From assembly GCA_034926635.1 (NCBI GenBank), contig JAYFQX010000024.1:27354-91353 (forward strand): 64,000 nt of DNA, written 5' to 3'. Source of the stretch: Christensenella sp034926635 (GTDB lineage: Bacteria; Bacillota; Clostridia; Christensenellales; Christensenellaceae). Positions 1 through 9,724 of the stretch are shown here, one piece after another; position 1 is the stretch's first letter; every line of letters starts with the position of its first letter. The notes beneath the pieces are model-generated. The model did no database searches. It was not told the DNA's origin and was given only the letters and a program-made list of their open reading frames with translations. Both the position numbers and the translations under genes were made by a program.

Positions 1-1757
1 AAGTCCGCGGCGTCGCTGTTTAAAATAAGTTTCAAGTTACCGTCCTCCGGCATAGCAACCAGGTAATCCGCCCGTGCGACCGGTGTAAAATTAGCAATAC
101 ACACAACCCGCCGCTCTCCTGCGCTGCGCATAAAAGCATACACACTGCGACTGGCATCGTCTACATTCAGCCAAGTAAAACCGTCCCAGCTGTCGTCTAT
201 CTCAAATAGTGCCCTATGCGACCGGTATACCCGGTTTAATTCCCGGACATATTTTTGCATTCCCGCATGCGAATCATATTCTAATAAAAACCAATCAAGT
301 TGCTTTTGATAATCCCATTCAATGAACTGCGCAAACTCGTCCCCCATAAACATCAGCTTTTTGCCGGGGTGCGCAAACATAAACCCGTAAAGCGCCCGCA
401 GCGCCGCAAATTTTTGGTCGTATTCGCCAAACATCTTATCGATCATGGACTTTTTGCCGTGTACCACCTCGTCGTGCGAGTACGGTAAAATGTAGTTTTC
501 CGAAAAAGCATAATACATGGAAAAAGTCATTTTATTATGCTCAAACTGCCGAAAATAATGATCCATTGACATATAATCAAGCGTATCATGCATAAAGCCC
601 ATATTCCACTTAAACGTAAAACCGAGTCCCCCGTCATACGGTGGTTTGGTGATCATGGGAAACGCCGTGCTTTCCTCCGCGATCGTCATTGCACCCGGGT
701 ATCCTGTCAGCACCGCACTGTTGGCTTTACGCAAAAACTCGACTGCATGCCTGTCAATATTCCCGCCGTCTTCATCCGGCACAAAATATCCATCCCTCGC
801 ATAGTCTAGGTAAAGTATGGAAGTAACGGCATCCACACGCAAACCGTCAATATGGTAACGATCCATAAAGAACATGGCGTTGGAGACCAAAAAGCTGACG
901 ACCTCCGGCCTTCCATAATTAAAAATCAGCGTACCCCATTGCGGATGTTCCCGCTGCAAAACATTTTCATGCTCAAAAAGCCGCGTGCCATCAAATTTTG
1001 CCAATCCGTGTTCGTCTTTTGGAAAATGACCGGGCACCCAGTCTAAAATCACGCCAATCCCGCGCGCATGAAGTTTATCCACAAAATACATGAAGTCCTG
1101 CGGCGTCCCATAACGCGAAGTCACCGCATAAAAGCCCGTCACCTGATATCCCCATGAGCCATCATAAGGATGCTCCGCAACAGGCATTAATTCAACATGC
1201 GTATATCCCATGTTTTCAACATAATCAGCCAGTTCATCTGCTACTTCACGAAAACTCGGAAAGCGATAGCCCTCTTTGGTATGCCAAGATCCTATGTTTA
1301 ATTCATAGATGGAAACTGCATCACGAAGTGGGTTTTGCTTTGCACGCTTTTTTAAATACGCACCGTCATGCCATTCATATCCGTCAAGGCTCCATACTTT
1401 AGATGCCGTTGCCGGTCGCACCTCGCAGTGGAACGCAAACGGATCACTCTTCAAAATACGGCTTCCATCATAACCATGGACCGCATATTTGTAGTTTTCA
1501 CCGTCCGAAAGCCCTGGGACAAAAGCAACCCACACACCGTTTTTATACCATTCCATCGGCGTTGCAGCGGCATCCCACGCATTAAAGTCGCCTACTACGC
1601 TCACCGAACGCGCATTCGGCGCCCATACGCAAAATCGATGCATCCCCAACTTTTTGATATAATGACACCCAAAGAGTTCATACGCTCTTTGTGCCTGCCC
1701 GGTGTTGAACAGATAAATATCATCTTCCGGCAAATATTGCTTACAAGTATCCTTCAT
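1..1757 (-). CDS. glgB: 1,4-alpha-glucan (glycogen) branching enzyme, 3' end cut by window
   Basis: Forms alpha-1,6 branches in glycogen in the cytoplasm. The minus-strand translation begins MKDTCKQYLPEDD, then shows a CBM48-like segment (VWAPNARSVSVVGDFNAW) and a GH13 barrel. The nucleophile Asp lies in GLRVDAVTS, the acid Glu in TIAEES, and the third conserved motif is SHDEVVHGK. About 585 codons are visible before the window edge, so only the end of the C-terminal beta domain is missing. The ATG at 1757 follows an in-frame TGA with no other start codon between; a GGAAGG site lies 13 nt upstream, which is rather far. Downstream of pgi and malQ on the same strand, which fits a glycogen/maltodextrin group. 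The family is certain; the length is unknown because of the truncation. Confidence 0.95.
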   Translation of the reverse strand, partial: MKDTCKQYLPEDDIYLFNTGQAQRAYELFGCHYIKKLGMHRFCVWAPNARSVSVVGDFNAWDAAATPMEWYKNGVWVAFVPGLSDGENYKYAVHGYDGSRILKSDPFAFHCEVRPATASKVWSLDGYEWHDGAYLKKRAKQNPLRDAVSIYELNIGSWHTKEGYRFPSFREVADELADYVENMGYTHVELMPVAEHPYDGSWGYQVTGFYAVTSRYGTPQDFMYFVDKLHARGIGVILDWVPGHFPKDEHGLAKFDGTRLFEHENVLQREHPQWGTLIFNYGRPEVVSFLVSNAMFFMDRYHIDGLRVDAVTSILYLDYARDGYFVPDEDGGNIDRHAVEFLRKANSAVLTGYPGAMTIAEESTAFPMITKPPYDGGLGFTFKWNMGFMHDTLDYMSMDHYFRQFEHNKMTFSMYYAFSENYILPYSHDEVVHGKKSMIDKMFGEYDQKFAALRALYGFMFAHPGKKLMFMGDEFAQFIEWDYQKQLDWFLLEYDSHAGMQKYVRELNRVYRSHRALFEIDDSWDGFTWLNVDDASRSVYAFMRSAGERRVVCIANFTPVARADYLVAMPEDGNLKLILNSDAAD

Positions 1758-1803
1758 GGCTGTAACGCATCCTTCCTGTCACACTCAACGAGCCGCATTA
1801 CTG

Positions 1804-1832
1804 CGGAAAGAAGCTATCGCTGCTTCTTTCCG
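1804..1832. repeat. Intercistronic stem-loop between pgi and glgB
   Basis: Perfect 11-bp inverted repeat (CGGAAAGAAGC / GCTTCTTTCCG) with a 7-nt loop in the 94-nt gap between the pgi stop and the glgB start. Neither strand has a clear T-run after it, so a simple terminator is not supported. It could stabilise or uncouple the two messages. Confidence 0.5.
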
Positions 1833-1851
1833 TATTCCATTGGTTACACAA

Positions 1852-3240
1852 TCAAATCTCGTAAATAAATTGTCCGTCTTTTCCTTTTTCCTGGCTTAAT
1901 TCTCCGGCTTTTTCTTCATAACCTTGTCTGCCCATTAATGCAAACGTTGCGATTTTTCCTTCTTCTACGCCCGGCTGATCAAACGCATTGATCTCCAAAA
2001 ACTCCCCGGCGGCTGCAGTCGCCATTTCCAGTAAGAAAATCAATCCGCCGATTTCTTTCGCGTCCATCTCTGAAAGCGTAATCCGCATGTTCATTTTTCC
2101 TGCTTTGGTTACGGCATATTCCGTCGCGCGCATTTCCGAGGCAATCAGCTTACCGATAGACTGTCCCTGCAGATAAGATGCGTCCAGCACGTTAATCGGC
2201 GTCTGTGGGATCGTAATATCCGTGTGGAATTTCTCTACTTTAATAAACGAAATAATTTTATCAAACGGCCCTTCTGTGTAAAGCTGTACCTGAGAATGCT
2301 GATCCGTCACGCCAAGCGCCCGCACCGGGGTTTGTCCGGTAAACACTTCGCTTCCGTTGTTTCCAAAATGTTTTCCGAGGGATTCCGCCCAAAGCTGCGC
2401 ATACCATTCTGCCATATTTGCAAGACCGTCCGCATACGGCATCATCACGGAGATATTCACCCCGTTTTTCATAGCCGCACAATAAAGGAGTGCGTACATA
2501 TACGCCGGGTTCTCTTGCAGATTTTCTTTGCTACAAGCCTTATCCATCTCTGCAGCGCCGGCTAAAAGCGCGTCGATATCGATGTTAAGAACCGCCGCAG
2601 AAAGCATCCCCACCGGGCATAAAACGGAAAATCTTCCGCCTACGCCATCGGGCACGGTATATGTTTTAAACGCATATTCCCTGCATATTTTTTTCATAAT
2701 ACCATTTTCTTTGTCAGTGGTAACAATCAGGTGTTCTTTATAAGCGTCACCAACCGCCTCTTTTAATTTGGTCACCACGATCATAAACTGCGACATGGTT
2801 TCTACTGTATTACCGCTTTTTGTGATGACATGGAAACAGGTTTTTCGGATATCGATCACATCAAAAAGTGCGTTAATTCCATCCGGATCAACGTTATCTA
2901 CCACATAAAACCGTACGCCGCCGCGTTTTTCTTTCGAAAGCTCGTTATACCTCAAATTCTTAAGACCGGTAAAGAGCGCCTTAGAACCAAGAGCGCTTCC
3001 GCCGATCCCTAACACGACAAAATTCTCATAATCACGATTAATACGCTGCGCTTCCGCCTTCATGTCCTGAATTATTTCTCCCTGGTTATAGGGCAGGCTG
3101 CGCCAAGCCATTGCGTTTTTCTTTTCTTCCATTTGTTGATGAACCGCCGGAATCCTTTTTTTCATCTCCGCAATTTGCGCGTCGCTTATCCCATGTTCAC
3201 CGACGTTCTTTTCAAGCATATTGTTAAAATCAATTTTCAT
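1852..3240 (-). CDS. pgi: Glucose-6-phosphate isomerase
   Basis: Interconverts glucose-6-phosphate and fructose-6-phosphate in the cytoplasm. At 462 residues it has the size of the shorter Bacilli/Clostridia form. Visible motifs are the phosphate-binding GIGGS (about residues 78-82), TKSGNT (about 140-145), the SEVFTGQ segment, the DQHSQ histidine region and, near the C-terminus, DQPGVE. The ATG has a good GGAGG site 8 nt upstream. It lies between malQ (55 nt upstream) and glgB (94 nt downstream) on the same strand, so glucose phosphate from glycogen or maltodextrin turnover can enter glycolysis. No unusual residues were seen. Confidence 0.97.
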   Translation of the reverse strand: MKIDFNNMLEKNVGEHGISDAQIAEMKKRIPAVHQQMEEKKNAMAWRSLPYNQGEIIQDMKAEAQRINRDYENFVVLGIGGSALGSKALFTGLKNLRYNELSKEKRGGVRFYVVDNVDPDGINALFDVIDIRKTCFHVITKSGNTVETMSQFMIVVTKLKEAVGDAYKEHLIVTTDKENGIMKKICREYAFKTYTVPDGVGGRFSVLCPVGMLSAAVLNIDIDALLAGAAEMDKACSKENLQENPAYMYALLYCAAMKNGVNISVMMPYADGLANMAEWYAQLWAESLGKHFGNNGSEVFTGQTPVRALGVTDQHSQVQLYTEGPFDKIISFIKVEKFHTDITIPQTPINVLDASYLQGQSIGKLIASEMRATEYAVTKAGKMNMRITLSEMDAKEIGGLIFLLEMATAAAGEFLEINAFDQPGVEEGKIATFALMGRQGYEEKAGELSQEKGKDGQFIYEI

Positions 3241-3295
3241 TTTTACTACCTCCGTAATTATCTTCCTGATATTTTGATATATAAACCTTAAGCTA

Positions 3296-4753
3296 TCACG
3301 ATCTTCCGAAACAATCCGCCAATTCTGCCAAATAGCCGATTTGTTTTTTACCGAATGCGCCTTTGCGCATCCGCCATTCCCAATATCCTTTTGCTTTTCC
3401 CGGGAAGTTCATACGCGACCGCGATCCCAGATTTAAGACATCCTGCATGGGAATTACGCAAATGTCTGCCACACTTCCCATGGCCAAGCGGATCAGCCAG
3501 TTTGCAGCTTCCTGCTCGGTACATTCCTTGCCAAGATAACAGAAAAGGCGCTGTTTGTTCTCTGGTGCTAATGTCCGAAACCACGCTCTTGACGTATTGT
3601 TGTCGTGTGTTCCCGTATAAACCACACAATTTCGGGGATAACAATGCGGCAGGTATATACTGTTTTCCGAATCAAAAGCAAACTGCAGTACTTTTGACCC
3701 AGGAAAATCGCATTGCACAAGTAAATCTCTCACTTCTGGAGTAATCATCCCGAGATCCTCCGCAATAATCTTCGCATGCGGAAGCGCCGAATCTATTGCA
3801 TCAAACAGTTCTTTTCCTGGTCCTTTGATCCATTGCCCATCCTTGGGCTTTCCGCCTGCGGGAATTGCATAAAAGGATTCAAACCCGCGAAAATGGTCGA
3901 TCCGTACAACGTCAAACAGTTCAAAGGAACGCCTGAGCCGGGAAATCCACCAGCGGTAACCGGTTTGTTTCATATCCTCCCAGTCATAAAGCGGGTTATC
4001 CCAGCGCTGTCCGTTTTTATTAAAATAATCCGGCGGAGTTCCCGCTACTGCGCCACCCCGCAAGAACATTTCCGGATGCGCCCATACGTCCGCTGAATCC
4101 TGCGAAACATAAATCGGGATGTCGCCGATCAATTGAATACCACGTTCATTTGCATATTGTTTCAGCGCCTTCCATTGCTTTTCCGACAAAAATTGTGAAA
4201 ACCGCGCTGACATCACCTCTTCGGAATGTGTTTTTGCAAAATCCACCAAGGCGCCTTCCTTTCGGCTTAAAAACGCTTTGTCCCACTTTACGGACGGCAT
4301 ACAGGAAAAGCTTTCCCTGATTGCCGAAAAGAGAGAATAATCAAATAACCATTCCGCATTTTGGTACTGATATTCGGCAAATTCATCACGATATTTATTT
4401 TTTCCATTTTGATAAGCTTTTCGCAGAATACTTGTTCTAAACTTGAATTTTCCGTCAAACCGTACACCGGATTCGCCCGCTTGTGTGAGCGGTAGTAAAT
4501 CGTCTGCATGGATCAAACCATCTTCCATCAATCCAGCCATGTCGATAAAATATGGATTGATCGCAAAAGCGCTTAATCCCTGGTAAGGACAATTGGTAGA
4601 CCCCGTAGGCGGCACTGGCAGCATCTGCCAATATCTCTGTTTTGCTTCGGCCAAAGCGTTCACAAAATCAAAAGCCGCACGACCCAGCGTGCCGATTCCA
4701 TAAGGCGATGGTAAGGACGTAATATGTAACAGTATTCCGCTTCCCCGCTTCAT
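3296..4753 (-). CDS. malQ: 4-alpha-glucanotransferase (amylomaltase)
   Basis: Cytoplasmic GH77 disproportionating enzyme that transfers alpha-1,4-glucan segments between maltodextrins. The 485-residue length is normal for the bacterial enzyme. The N-terminus has the family signature SGILLHITSLPSPYGIGTLG. Catalytic motifs are VRIDHFRGF (nucleophile Asp), IIAEDLG (acid/base Glu) and TGTHDNNT. GGAG sits 7 nt before the ATG. First gene of the malQ-pgi-glgB group. The 5' gap of about 270 nt up to the neighbouring terminator is AT-rich, but I could not place a convincing promoter in it. Confidence 0.97.
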   Translation of the reverse strand: MKRGSGILLHITSLPSPYGIGTLGRAAFDFVNALAEAKQRYWQMLPVPPTGSTNCPYQGLSAFAINPYFIDMAGLMEDGLIHADDLLPLTQAGESGVRFDGKFKFRTSILRKAYQNGKNKYRDEFAEYQYQNAEWLFDYSLFSAIRESFSCMPSVKWDKAFLSRKEGALVDFAKTHSEEVMSARFSQFLSEKQWKALKQYANERGIQLIGDIPIYVSQDSADVWAHPEMFLRGGAVAGTPPDYFNKNGQRWDNPLYDWEDMKQTGYRWWISRLRRSFELFDVVRIDHFRGFESFYAIPAGGKPKDGQWIKGPGKELFDAIDSALPHAKIIAEDLGMITPEVRDLLVQCDFPGSKVLQFAFDSENSIYLPHCYPRNCVVYTGTHDNNTSRAWFRTLAPENKQRLFCYLGKECTEQEAANWLIRLAMGSVADICVIPMQDVLNLGSRSRMNFPGKAKGYWEWRMRKGAFGKKQIGYLAELADCFGRS

Positions 4754-5024
4754 CGTTAGTCTCCATACTTTACTATATTTATTATATATTTTTTGCGTCC
4801 AAAAGTATAGCCGTTTTCAAAAATTCATCACGTCTCCTATTTTTCAAATTCTATATATTTTTTATGACCGTTATATTTTGTGATAAAGTTGGGCTTTTGG
4901 GCGATTCCCTTTTTCACTCTTTACTTTATTTTGAAACTCTTTCTACAAACATTTTACGTAAGCCTCTCGTTTCAGTTCCTTTCCCTGCCCATGTGCCAGC
5001 GTCCAGGGCAAAGATAAATAGCGC
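4754..5024. other. AT-rich intergenic region upstream of malQ
   Basis: No gene is supported. The part next to malQ presumably holds its promoter: TATAAT-like strings occur on the minus strand near 4780-4800, but no -35 box at proper spacing is convincing. No strong inverted repeats or RNA motifs were seen. Confidence 0.4.
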
Positions 5025-5058
5025 AAAAAAGGGAACCACTTGCCGTCCGGTTCCCTTT
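5025..5058 (-). terminator. Rho-independent terminator after the SEC-C gene
   Basis: On the minus strand AAAGGGAACC and GGTTCCCTTT pair around an 11-nt loop, followed by further Ts. It lies 20 nt after the stop of the SEC-C gene and closes the long tsaE-to-SEC-C operon. Confidence 0.88.
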
Positions 5059-5078
5059 GCTATTCCTGTTTTTAACGC

Positions 5079-5582
5079 TTATGCGTTTTTACCACAGCAT
5101 TTTTTATATTTTTTTCCGCTCCCGCACGGGCACGGATCGTTTCTGCCTACTGTCTTCTCGCTAACAGCCTGCCCCGCAAGCCTCCATTTACGCGTGATTT
5201 CATCGCGCTTTTCCTGCGATAAAACGTCTTCCCATTCCGGCAGTGTAAACAACCATTTTGCTTTTGCGTCGTTCATGTTATAAAACAGTTTTTCAAAATC
5301 AATATCCAGTTTAACAGGCGTATCTTCTTCCAGCGCCTCAATATCAACTTCTTCTTTTAAACTGGTGTTGATCCCATCCATAAAGCCGCAGAAAACCACA
5401 GGCTCCATCTCAAATGTTTTTGCTACATCTTTGAGGGCGCCTTCATAAAGGACGCTGGTATCTGCCAGAATTTTTTTGTAGACTTCTGTTTCTTCTGCAA
5501 AATAATCGTCCCAAAACGCCTGTTGCTGCTGCGGCGTTTGTGCCATCTGCGCAAGCTGCTGCCATTGTTCGTATAGTTTCAT
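5079..5582 (-). CDS. SEC-C zinc-binding motif protein
   Basis: Small cytoplasmic protein of 167 residues. The C-terminus carries a SEC-C motif (NDPCPCGSGKKYKKCC), the zinc ligand set found at the end of SecA and in many small uncharacterised proteins. The first 130 residues are acidic and probably helical, with no recognised catalytic motif. It starts 7 nt after icd, so it is the last gene of the operon, before a strong terminator. In SecA the motif binds zinc and contacts SecB or ribosomes; whether that applies here is unknown. Function not assigned. Confidence 0.85.
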   Translation of the reverse strand: MKLYEQWQQLAQMAQTPQQQQAFWDDYFAEETEVYKKILADTSVLYEGALKDVAKTFEMEPVVFCGFMDGINTSLKEEVDIEALEEDTPVKLDIDFEKLFYNMNDAKAKWLFTLPEWEDVLSQEKRDEITRKWRLAGQAVSEKTVGRNDPCPCGSGKKYKKCCGKNA

Positions 5583-5589
5583 TCCTTTG

Positions 5590-6801
5590 TTATCCTTTCA
5601 ATTCCTCATCCAGCCGCTTTGCGACTTCTTTGATAAACCCTTCCGTGTTGACAACCGTTTTTTCCTCTTTTTCCCACAAAAGCGCGAGGTCTTTGGTCAT
5701 TACACCTTCCTCGATCGTACGAATAGAAGCACGTTCCAGCGCATCCGCAAAACGCATCAGATCGTCGTTGTTGTCCATCTCTCCGCGTTTTTTGAGTGCA
5801 CCTGACCACGCGAAGATCGTCGCCATGGAATTCGTAGAGGTTTCTTCTCCTGCCTGATGCTTATAATAATGACGTGTAACCGTTCCGTGCGCCGCTTCAT
5901 ATTCGTAATTTCCTTCCGGGGAAACCAGCACGGAAGTCATCATAGCAAGGCTGCCAAACGCCGTTGCGACCATATCGCTCATCACATCACCGTCATAATT
6001 TTTGCATGCCCAAATATAACCGCCCTCGGAGCGGATCACGCGGGCTACTGCATCGTCAATCAATGTATAAAAATACTCAATCCCGAGCTGCGCAAATTTT
6101 TCTTTATATTCCGCATCGAAAATTTCCTGGAAAATATCCTTGAAAGTGTGGTCGTAAATCTTGGAAATCGTATCCTTTGTCGCAAACCACAAATCCTGTT
6201 TGGTATCGACCGCATAATTAAAGCAACTGCGCGCAAAGCTACTGATGGATGCATCTGTATTATACATCCCCTGTGCAACGCCGCCGCCTTCATATTCAAA
6301 TACCGGAAGCCGTGTTTCTTTTCCGTCCGTGGTAAACACCATCTCAAACTTGGTATCCGCAGGAACTCGATATTCCGTGTTGCGGTATACGTCCCCATAA
6401 GCATGACGCGCGATCGTTATCGGCTTTTTCCATGTTTTTACAGAAGGCGAAATTCCATCCACCACGATCGGCGCACGAAAGACCGTACCGTCCAAAATCG
6501 CACGAATCGTTCCATTTGGGCTTTTATACATCTCTTTCAGACTATATTCCTCCACACGCTGCGCATTCGGCGTAATGGTGGCACACTTCACACCTACGCC
6601 GTATTTTTTAATGGCATTCGCCGCGTCATAGGTAACCTGATCGTTTGTCTCGTCCCTGTAAGGAAGCCCTAAATCGTAATATTCTGTATTGAGATCAATA
6701 TAGGGAAGCAATAAATCTTTTTTGATCATATCCCAGATAATTCTTGTCATCTCATCGCCGTCCATTTCCACGAGCGGCACATTCATTTTGATTTTCTGCA
6801 T
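5590..6801 (-). CDS. icd: NADP-type isocitrate dehydrogenase (eukaryote-like homodimeric family)
   Basis: Oxidatively decarboxylates isocitrate to 2-oxoglutarate. The 403-residue protein begins like the eukaryote-like dimeric IDH group (VPLVEMDGDEMTRIIW) and not like E. coli Icd. Substrate-binding residues are seen in SPNGTIRAILDGTVFRAPI. The cofactor loop HGTVTRHYYKHQ, with Arg and His after HGTV, fits NADP preference in this family. AGGAGAG precedes the ATG. It sits in a peptidoglycan/t6A operon, 51 nt after ddl and 7 nt before the SEC-C gene. No aconitase or citrate synthase is present in this window, so its likely role is glutamate precursor and NADPH supply. Confidence 0.95.
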   Translation of the reverse strand: MQKIKMNVPLVEMDGDEMTRIIWDMIKKDLLLPYIDLNTEYYDLGLPYRDETNDQVTYDAANAIKKYGVGVKCATITPNAQRVEEYSLKEMYKSPNGTIRAILDGTVFRAPIVVDGISPSVKTWKKPITIARHAYGDVYRNTEYRVPADTKFEMVFTTDGKETRLPVFEYEGGGVAQGMYNTDASISSFARSCFNYAVDTKQDLWFATKDTISKIYDHTFKDIFQEIFDAEYKEKFAQLGIEYFYTLIDDAVARVIRSEGGYIWACKNYDGDVMSDMVATAFGSLAMMTSVLVSPEGNYEYEAAHGTVTRHYYKHQAGEETSTNSMATIFAWSGALKKRGEMDNNDDLMRFADALERASIRTIEEGVMTKDLALLWEKEEKTVVNTEGFIKEVAKRLDEELKG

Positions 6802-6852
6802 TCCAACTCTCCTTTTTTTAAAATTATTTCGCCGATCACACGGATCGCTTTA

Positions 6853-8022
6853 TTATTTCTTAATTCCTTTTAACCCACCCTGTTTCATTTTATCCAAAAT
6901 GTTGGAGTCAAAGGCATAACTGTTTTGATTCTTATCGCGCATTTGCGCTTCCGCAAAAGTCACACATTCGTCAATCAACTGACGAAATGAAATCCCCATC
7001 GGTTCATATAAATAGTACGCAAACGATCCCGGGATCGTATTCACTTCGTTGACATAAATCTCATTGATATCTTTATCGATAATGTAATCTATACGCACTA
7101 CACCTTTTAAATCGAGTGTCGTAAACACCTTTTTGGACATTTCGACGATCGCATCGGTCTGCTGTTTCTCGATCGGCGCCGGAATTTGACGAGCAAGGGA
7201 TTTCATTCCTTTGGAAGCACCTTCGCTACGCAAATATTTTTCCTCAAAATTCAAAAAACCTTTCCAGGAAATCGGCTGTTCCAGCAGGCTTACGCGTACA
7301 TCGCCGCCATAACCCAGCACGGCGCTGTTGATTTCCGTCAGGTTTTCCACCGCACGCTCTGCCAGCACACGCCTGTCATAAGAAAACGCAACTTCAAATG
7401 CGTTTTGCAACTCCTGCGCATTGTTCGCCTTGGAGATACCGATGGACGAGCCGAGGTTTGCAGGTTTTACAAAAACCGGATACCCGATTTCTTCTTCCGT
7501 TTTTTGTACCGCTTTCTGCGGATCAGCTTCATAGGCGCTGCGCTCAAAATAAACCGCAGGCAGTACCGGCAACCCCGCCCCACGGAAAGCGCACTTCATC
7601 ACGATTTTATCCATTCCAACAGCGCTGCCGGTAACACCGGCGCTGGAATACGGGATATCCGCAAGCTCCATCAACCCCTGCAGGGTACCGTCTTCTCCGT
7701 GCAGTCCGTGCATTGCCAGCATTGCGACGTCGATCCCGGCATAAACCTTGGTGCCGAACTTGGTTACATATTTCAGCTCCCTGCCCGGGTACGGCTCCAA
7801 ATATACCCTTGTCAGTTTTCTGTCATTCGGGTCAAAGCTTCTGTAATACTGCGTATCGGTAAGCGGCTCTCCACAAAACCATTCACCCGTCCGCGAAATA
7901 TATACGGGAATTACATTATATTTCTCCTTATCGGCGTTTTCAATAATTTGGTTTCCTGTAATAATGGAAACGTCGTGCTCTACTGTTCTGCCGCCAAAGA
8001 AAACAGCCATGTTCTTTTTCAT
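6853..8022 (-). CDS. ddl: D-alanine--D-alanine ligase
   Basis: ATP-grasp enzyme that makes the D-Ala-D-Ala dipeptide for peptidoglycan precursors in the cytoplasm. At 389 residues it is longer than E. coli DdlB (about 306), as is usual for the VanA/DdlA-like branch. Motifs are FFGGRTVEHDVS (N-terminal), MHGLHGEDGTLQG, KPANLGSSIGISK (ATP-grasp) and the C-terminal EVNTIPGS. The omega-loop segment LNFEEKYL keeps the Lys-Tyr pair typical of D-Ala-D-Ala rather than D-lactate ligases. The next gene upstream is murF, which consumes the product, 28 nt away. Confidence 0.95.
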   Translation of the reverse strand: MKKNMAVFFGGRTVEHDVSIITGNQIIENADKEKYNVIPVYISRTGEWFCGEPLTDTQYYRSFDPNDRKLTRVYLEPYPGRELKYVTKFGTKVYAGIDVAMLAMHGLHGEDGTLQGLMELADIPYSSAGVTGSAVGMDKIVMKCAFRGAGLPVLPAVYFERSAYEADPQKAVQKTEEEIGYPVFVKPANLGSSIGISKANNAQELQNAFEVAFSYDRRVLAERAVENLTEINSAVLGYGGDVRVSLLEQPISWKGFLNFEEKYLRSEGASKGMKSLARQIPAPIEKQQTDAIVEMSKKVFTTLDLKGVVRIDYIIDKDINEIYVNEVNTIPGSFAYYLYEPMGISFRQLIDECVTFAEAQMRDKNQNSYAFDSNILDKMKQGGLKGIKK

Positions 8023-8050
8023 CGATTCCTTACCTCTCAGTCAAAATCAT

Positions 8051-9715
8051 TCAGTTTTCATTATAATGATCCGGCAGATCATTTTCAAATAAAATCACAT
8101 CTCCCGGACGCGTTAAATGCCCCATTACGTTTGTTGCCTCGGCGAGCGTTCCCGCCACATAAATATTATCCGCTGGGAAACCGCTGGCAATCAGCGCATC
8201 ATAAATCGGTTTGGTATGCTTTGGTCCAATTAAAAACGCATACGTTGCCGCTCCAGCGATTTTTTCCCCAAATTTATAGTTTTCTTCCGCTTCCTTGCTG
8301 CCAAGTTCTACCATCCCAGGTGTCACCACAAATTTTTGACCTGAGAACTGCGCCAGCACTTCCATGGCGGCAGCAGCCCCTGCGGGATTGGAGTTAAAAG
8401 CATCGTCAATGACGGTAATGCCATTATCCGTCGGTACAATTTGCAGCCGGTGCTGCACCGGCGGCACCTCTGCCACACCTTTTTGGATCTGTTCTATACT
8501 AAGACCGAGCTCCAGCGCGATGGCAATGCACCCGCATATATTCAAAATATTATGTTTGCCGAGCAGCTTGGTTGTGCAGGAAAAAGACTCCCCGCCGGCA
8601 ACTACATCAAAAGTACTGCCTTCCGGCGAAAATTCGATATTCTCTGCGCGGACATCCGATGCCCCTTCATAATCCATGGCATACAATACTTTTTTATGGA
8701 TTTCCGTATTATCATAAAGCACACGGCAAAACTCGTTGTCGCCATTGAAAAACGCGATACCCGTGTCTTTTGGTAGCCCTTTAATCAATTCATATTTGGT
8801 ATAAACAATATTTTCTATGCTATGAAACGTCTCAAGATGCTGCGGTCCGATAGACGTCAATATTCCAATCTGCGGATGGACTAAATCAACAAGTTCAGCA
8901 ATATCCCCCACATGCCTTGCTCCCATTTCCGCGATAAACACTTGATTTTCTTCCGTCATTTGTTCACGGATAACACGTGTTAGCCCCATCGGGGTATTAT
9001 AACTCTGAGGCGGCACGAGCGTATTATATTTTTGTTTTAAAATAGTCCCAAGGATAAATTTTACGCTGGTCTTCCCATAGCTGCCCGTCACGCCGATTTT
9101 AATCAAATCACTGCACACGGCAAGCTTGCGCTTTGCATCATTAAAAAAGTGCTTCTTCACTCCGTTTTCCACCGGTGACATCACCAGATTCGCAAGCGGC
9201 GTCATGAGCGGTACCAGAATCATAAAAACCATGTAAGCAAACGGCAGCAAATATAAGCTGATCAAAGGCATAAATGCCGTCACATAACAAAAAACGATAA
9301 AAAGGATGATTTCGCAAACCAACAGACGCTTGACCCTCGCCGTAAAAACAAGCGGCTTTTTTACCTCTTTTTGACGCGAACGAACCAGGTGGATAATCAT
9401 AAGCGCCATCGCCAGACCGAAGCAGACAAAAAAAACTGTCAACATGCCAACTTGCCCGGACGCCATGCCCAGCGACCAAAAATAATATCCCACGACTGTA
9501 AGCAGCCCCGAAAGCAGCGGGAGCAAAAACGCCTTTCTGGCGTTTGCTTTCAGCCAGTGCAAAAATCCGGGATTCTGATAACTTTCAAGCTGCATCACGT
9601 GGATCATGCGGAATTGTGCAAGAAACGAAAGTACTGCCCCGACAAACACCGAAACCAGCATCATGTAAGTTGAAAAAATAATCAATGAGGCTATCATATC
9701 ACTACCCATTTCCAT
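8051..9715 (-). CDS. murF: UDP-MurNAc-tripeptide--D-Ala-D-Ala ligase with N-terminal membrane domain
   Basis: Adds D-Ala-D-Ala to UDP-MurNAc-tripeptide. The Mur ligase core occupies about residues 180-554, with P-loop GVTGSYGKTSVK (208-219), the magnesium/carbamoyl-Lys region around EMGARHVGDIAE, and DDAFNSNP in the third domain. The first 176 residues hold about five hydrophobic helices, so this MurF is predicted to be membrane-anchored; the common form is soluble and about 450 residues long. The two ATG codons 6 nt apart are ambiguous: GGAG is only 3 nt before the first and 9 nt before the second (9709). It lies 9 nt after the hydrolase gene and before ddl. Confidence 0.93.
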   Translation of the reverse strand: MEMGSDMIASLIIFSTYMMLVSVFVGAVLSFLAQFRMIHVMQLESYQNPGFLHWLKANARKAFLLPLLSGLLTVVGYYFWSLGMASGQVGMLTVFFVCFGLAMALMIIHLVRSRQKEVKKPLVFTARVKRLLVCEIILFIVFCYVTAFMPLISLYLLPFAYMVFMILVPLMTPLANLVMSPVENGVKKHFFNDAKRKLAVCSDLIKIGVTGSYGKTSVKFILGTILKQKYNTLVPPQSYNTPMGLTRVIREQMTEENQVFIAEMGARHVGDIAELVDLVHPQIGILTSIGPQHLETFHSIENIVYTKYELIKGLPKDTGIAFFNGDNEFCRVLYDNTEIHKKVLYAMDYEGASDVRAENIEFSPEGSTFDVVAGGESFSCTTKLLGKHNILNICGCIAIALELGLSIEQIQKGVAEVPPVQHRLQIVPTDNGITVIDDAFNSNPAGAAAAMEVLAQFSGQKFVVTPGMVELGSKEAEENYKFGEKIAGAATYAFLIGPKHTKPIYDALIASGFPADNIYVAGTLAEATNVMGHLTRPGDVILFENDLPDHYNEN

Positions 9716-9724
9716 CTACTCCAT

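Noticed and set aside
7186..8397. 403-codon open frame on the plus strand
   Set aside because: It lies opposite ddl and murF, which have clear family motifs. The protein read from it has no recognisable domain and biased composition, typical of a shadow.
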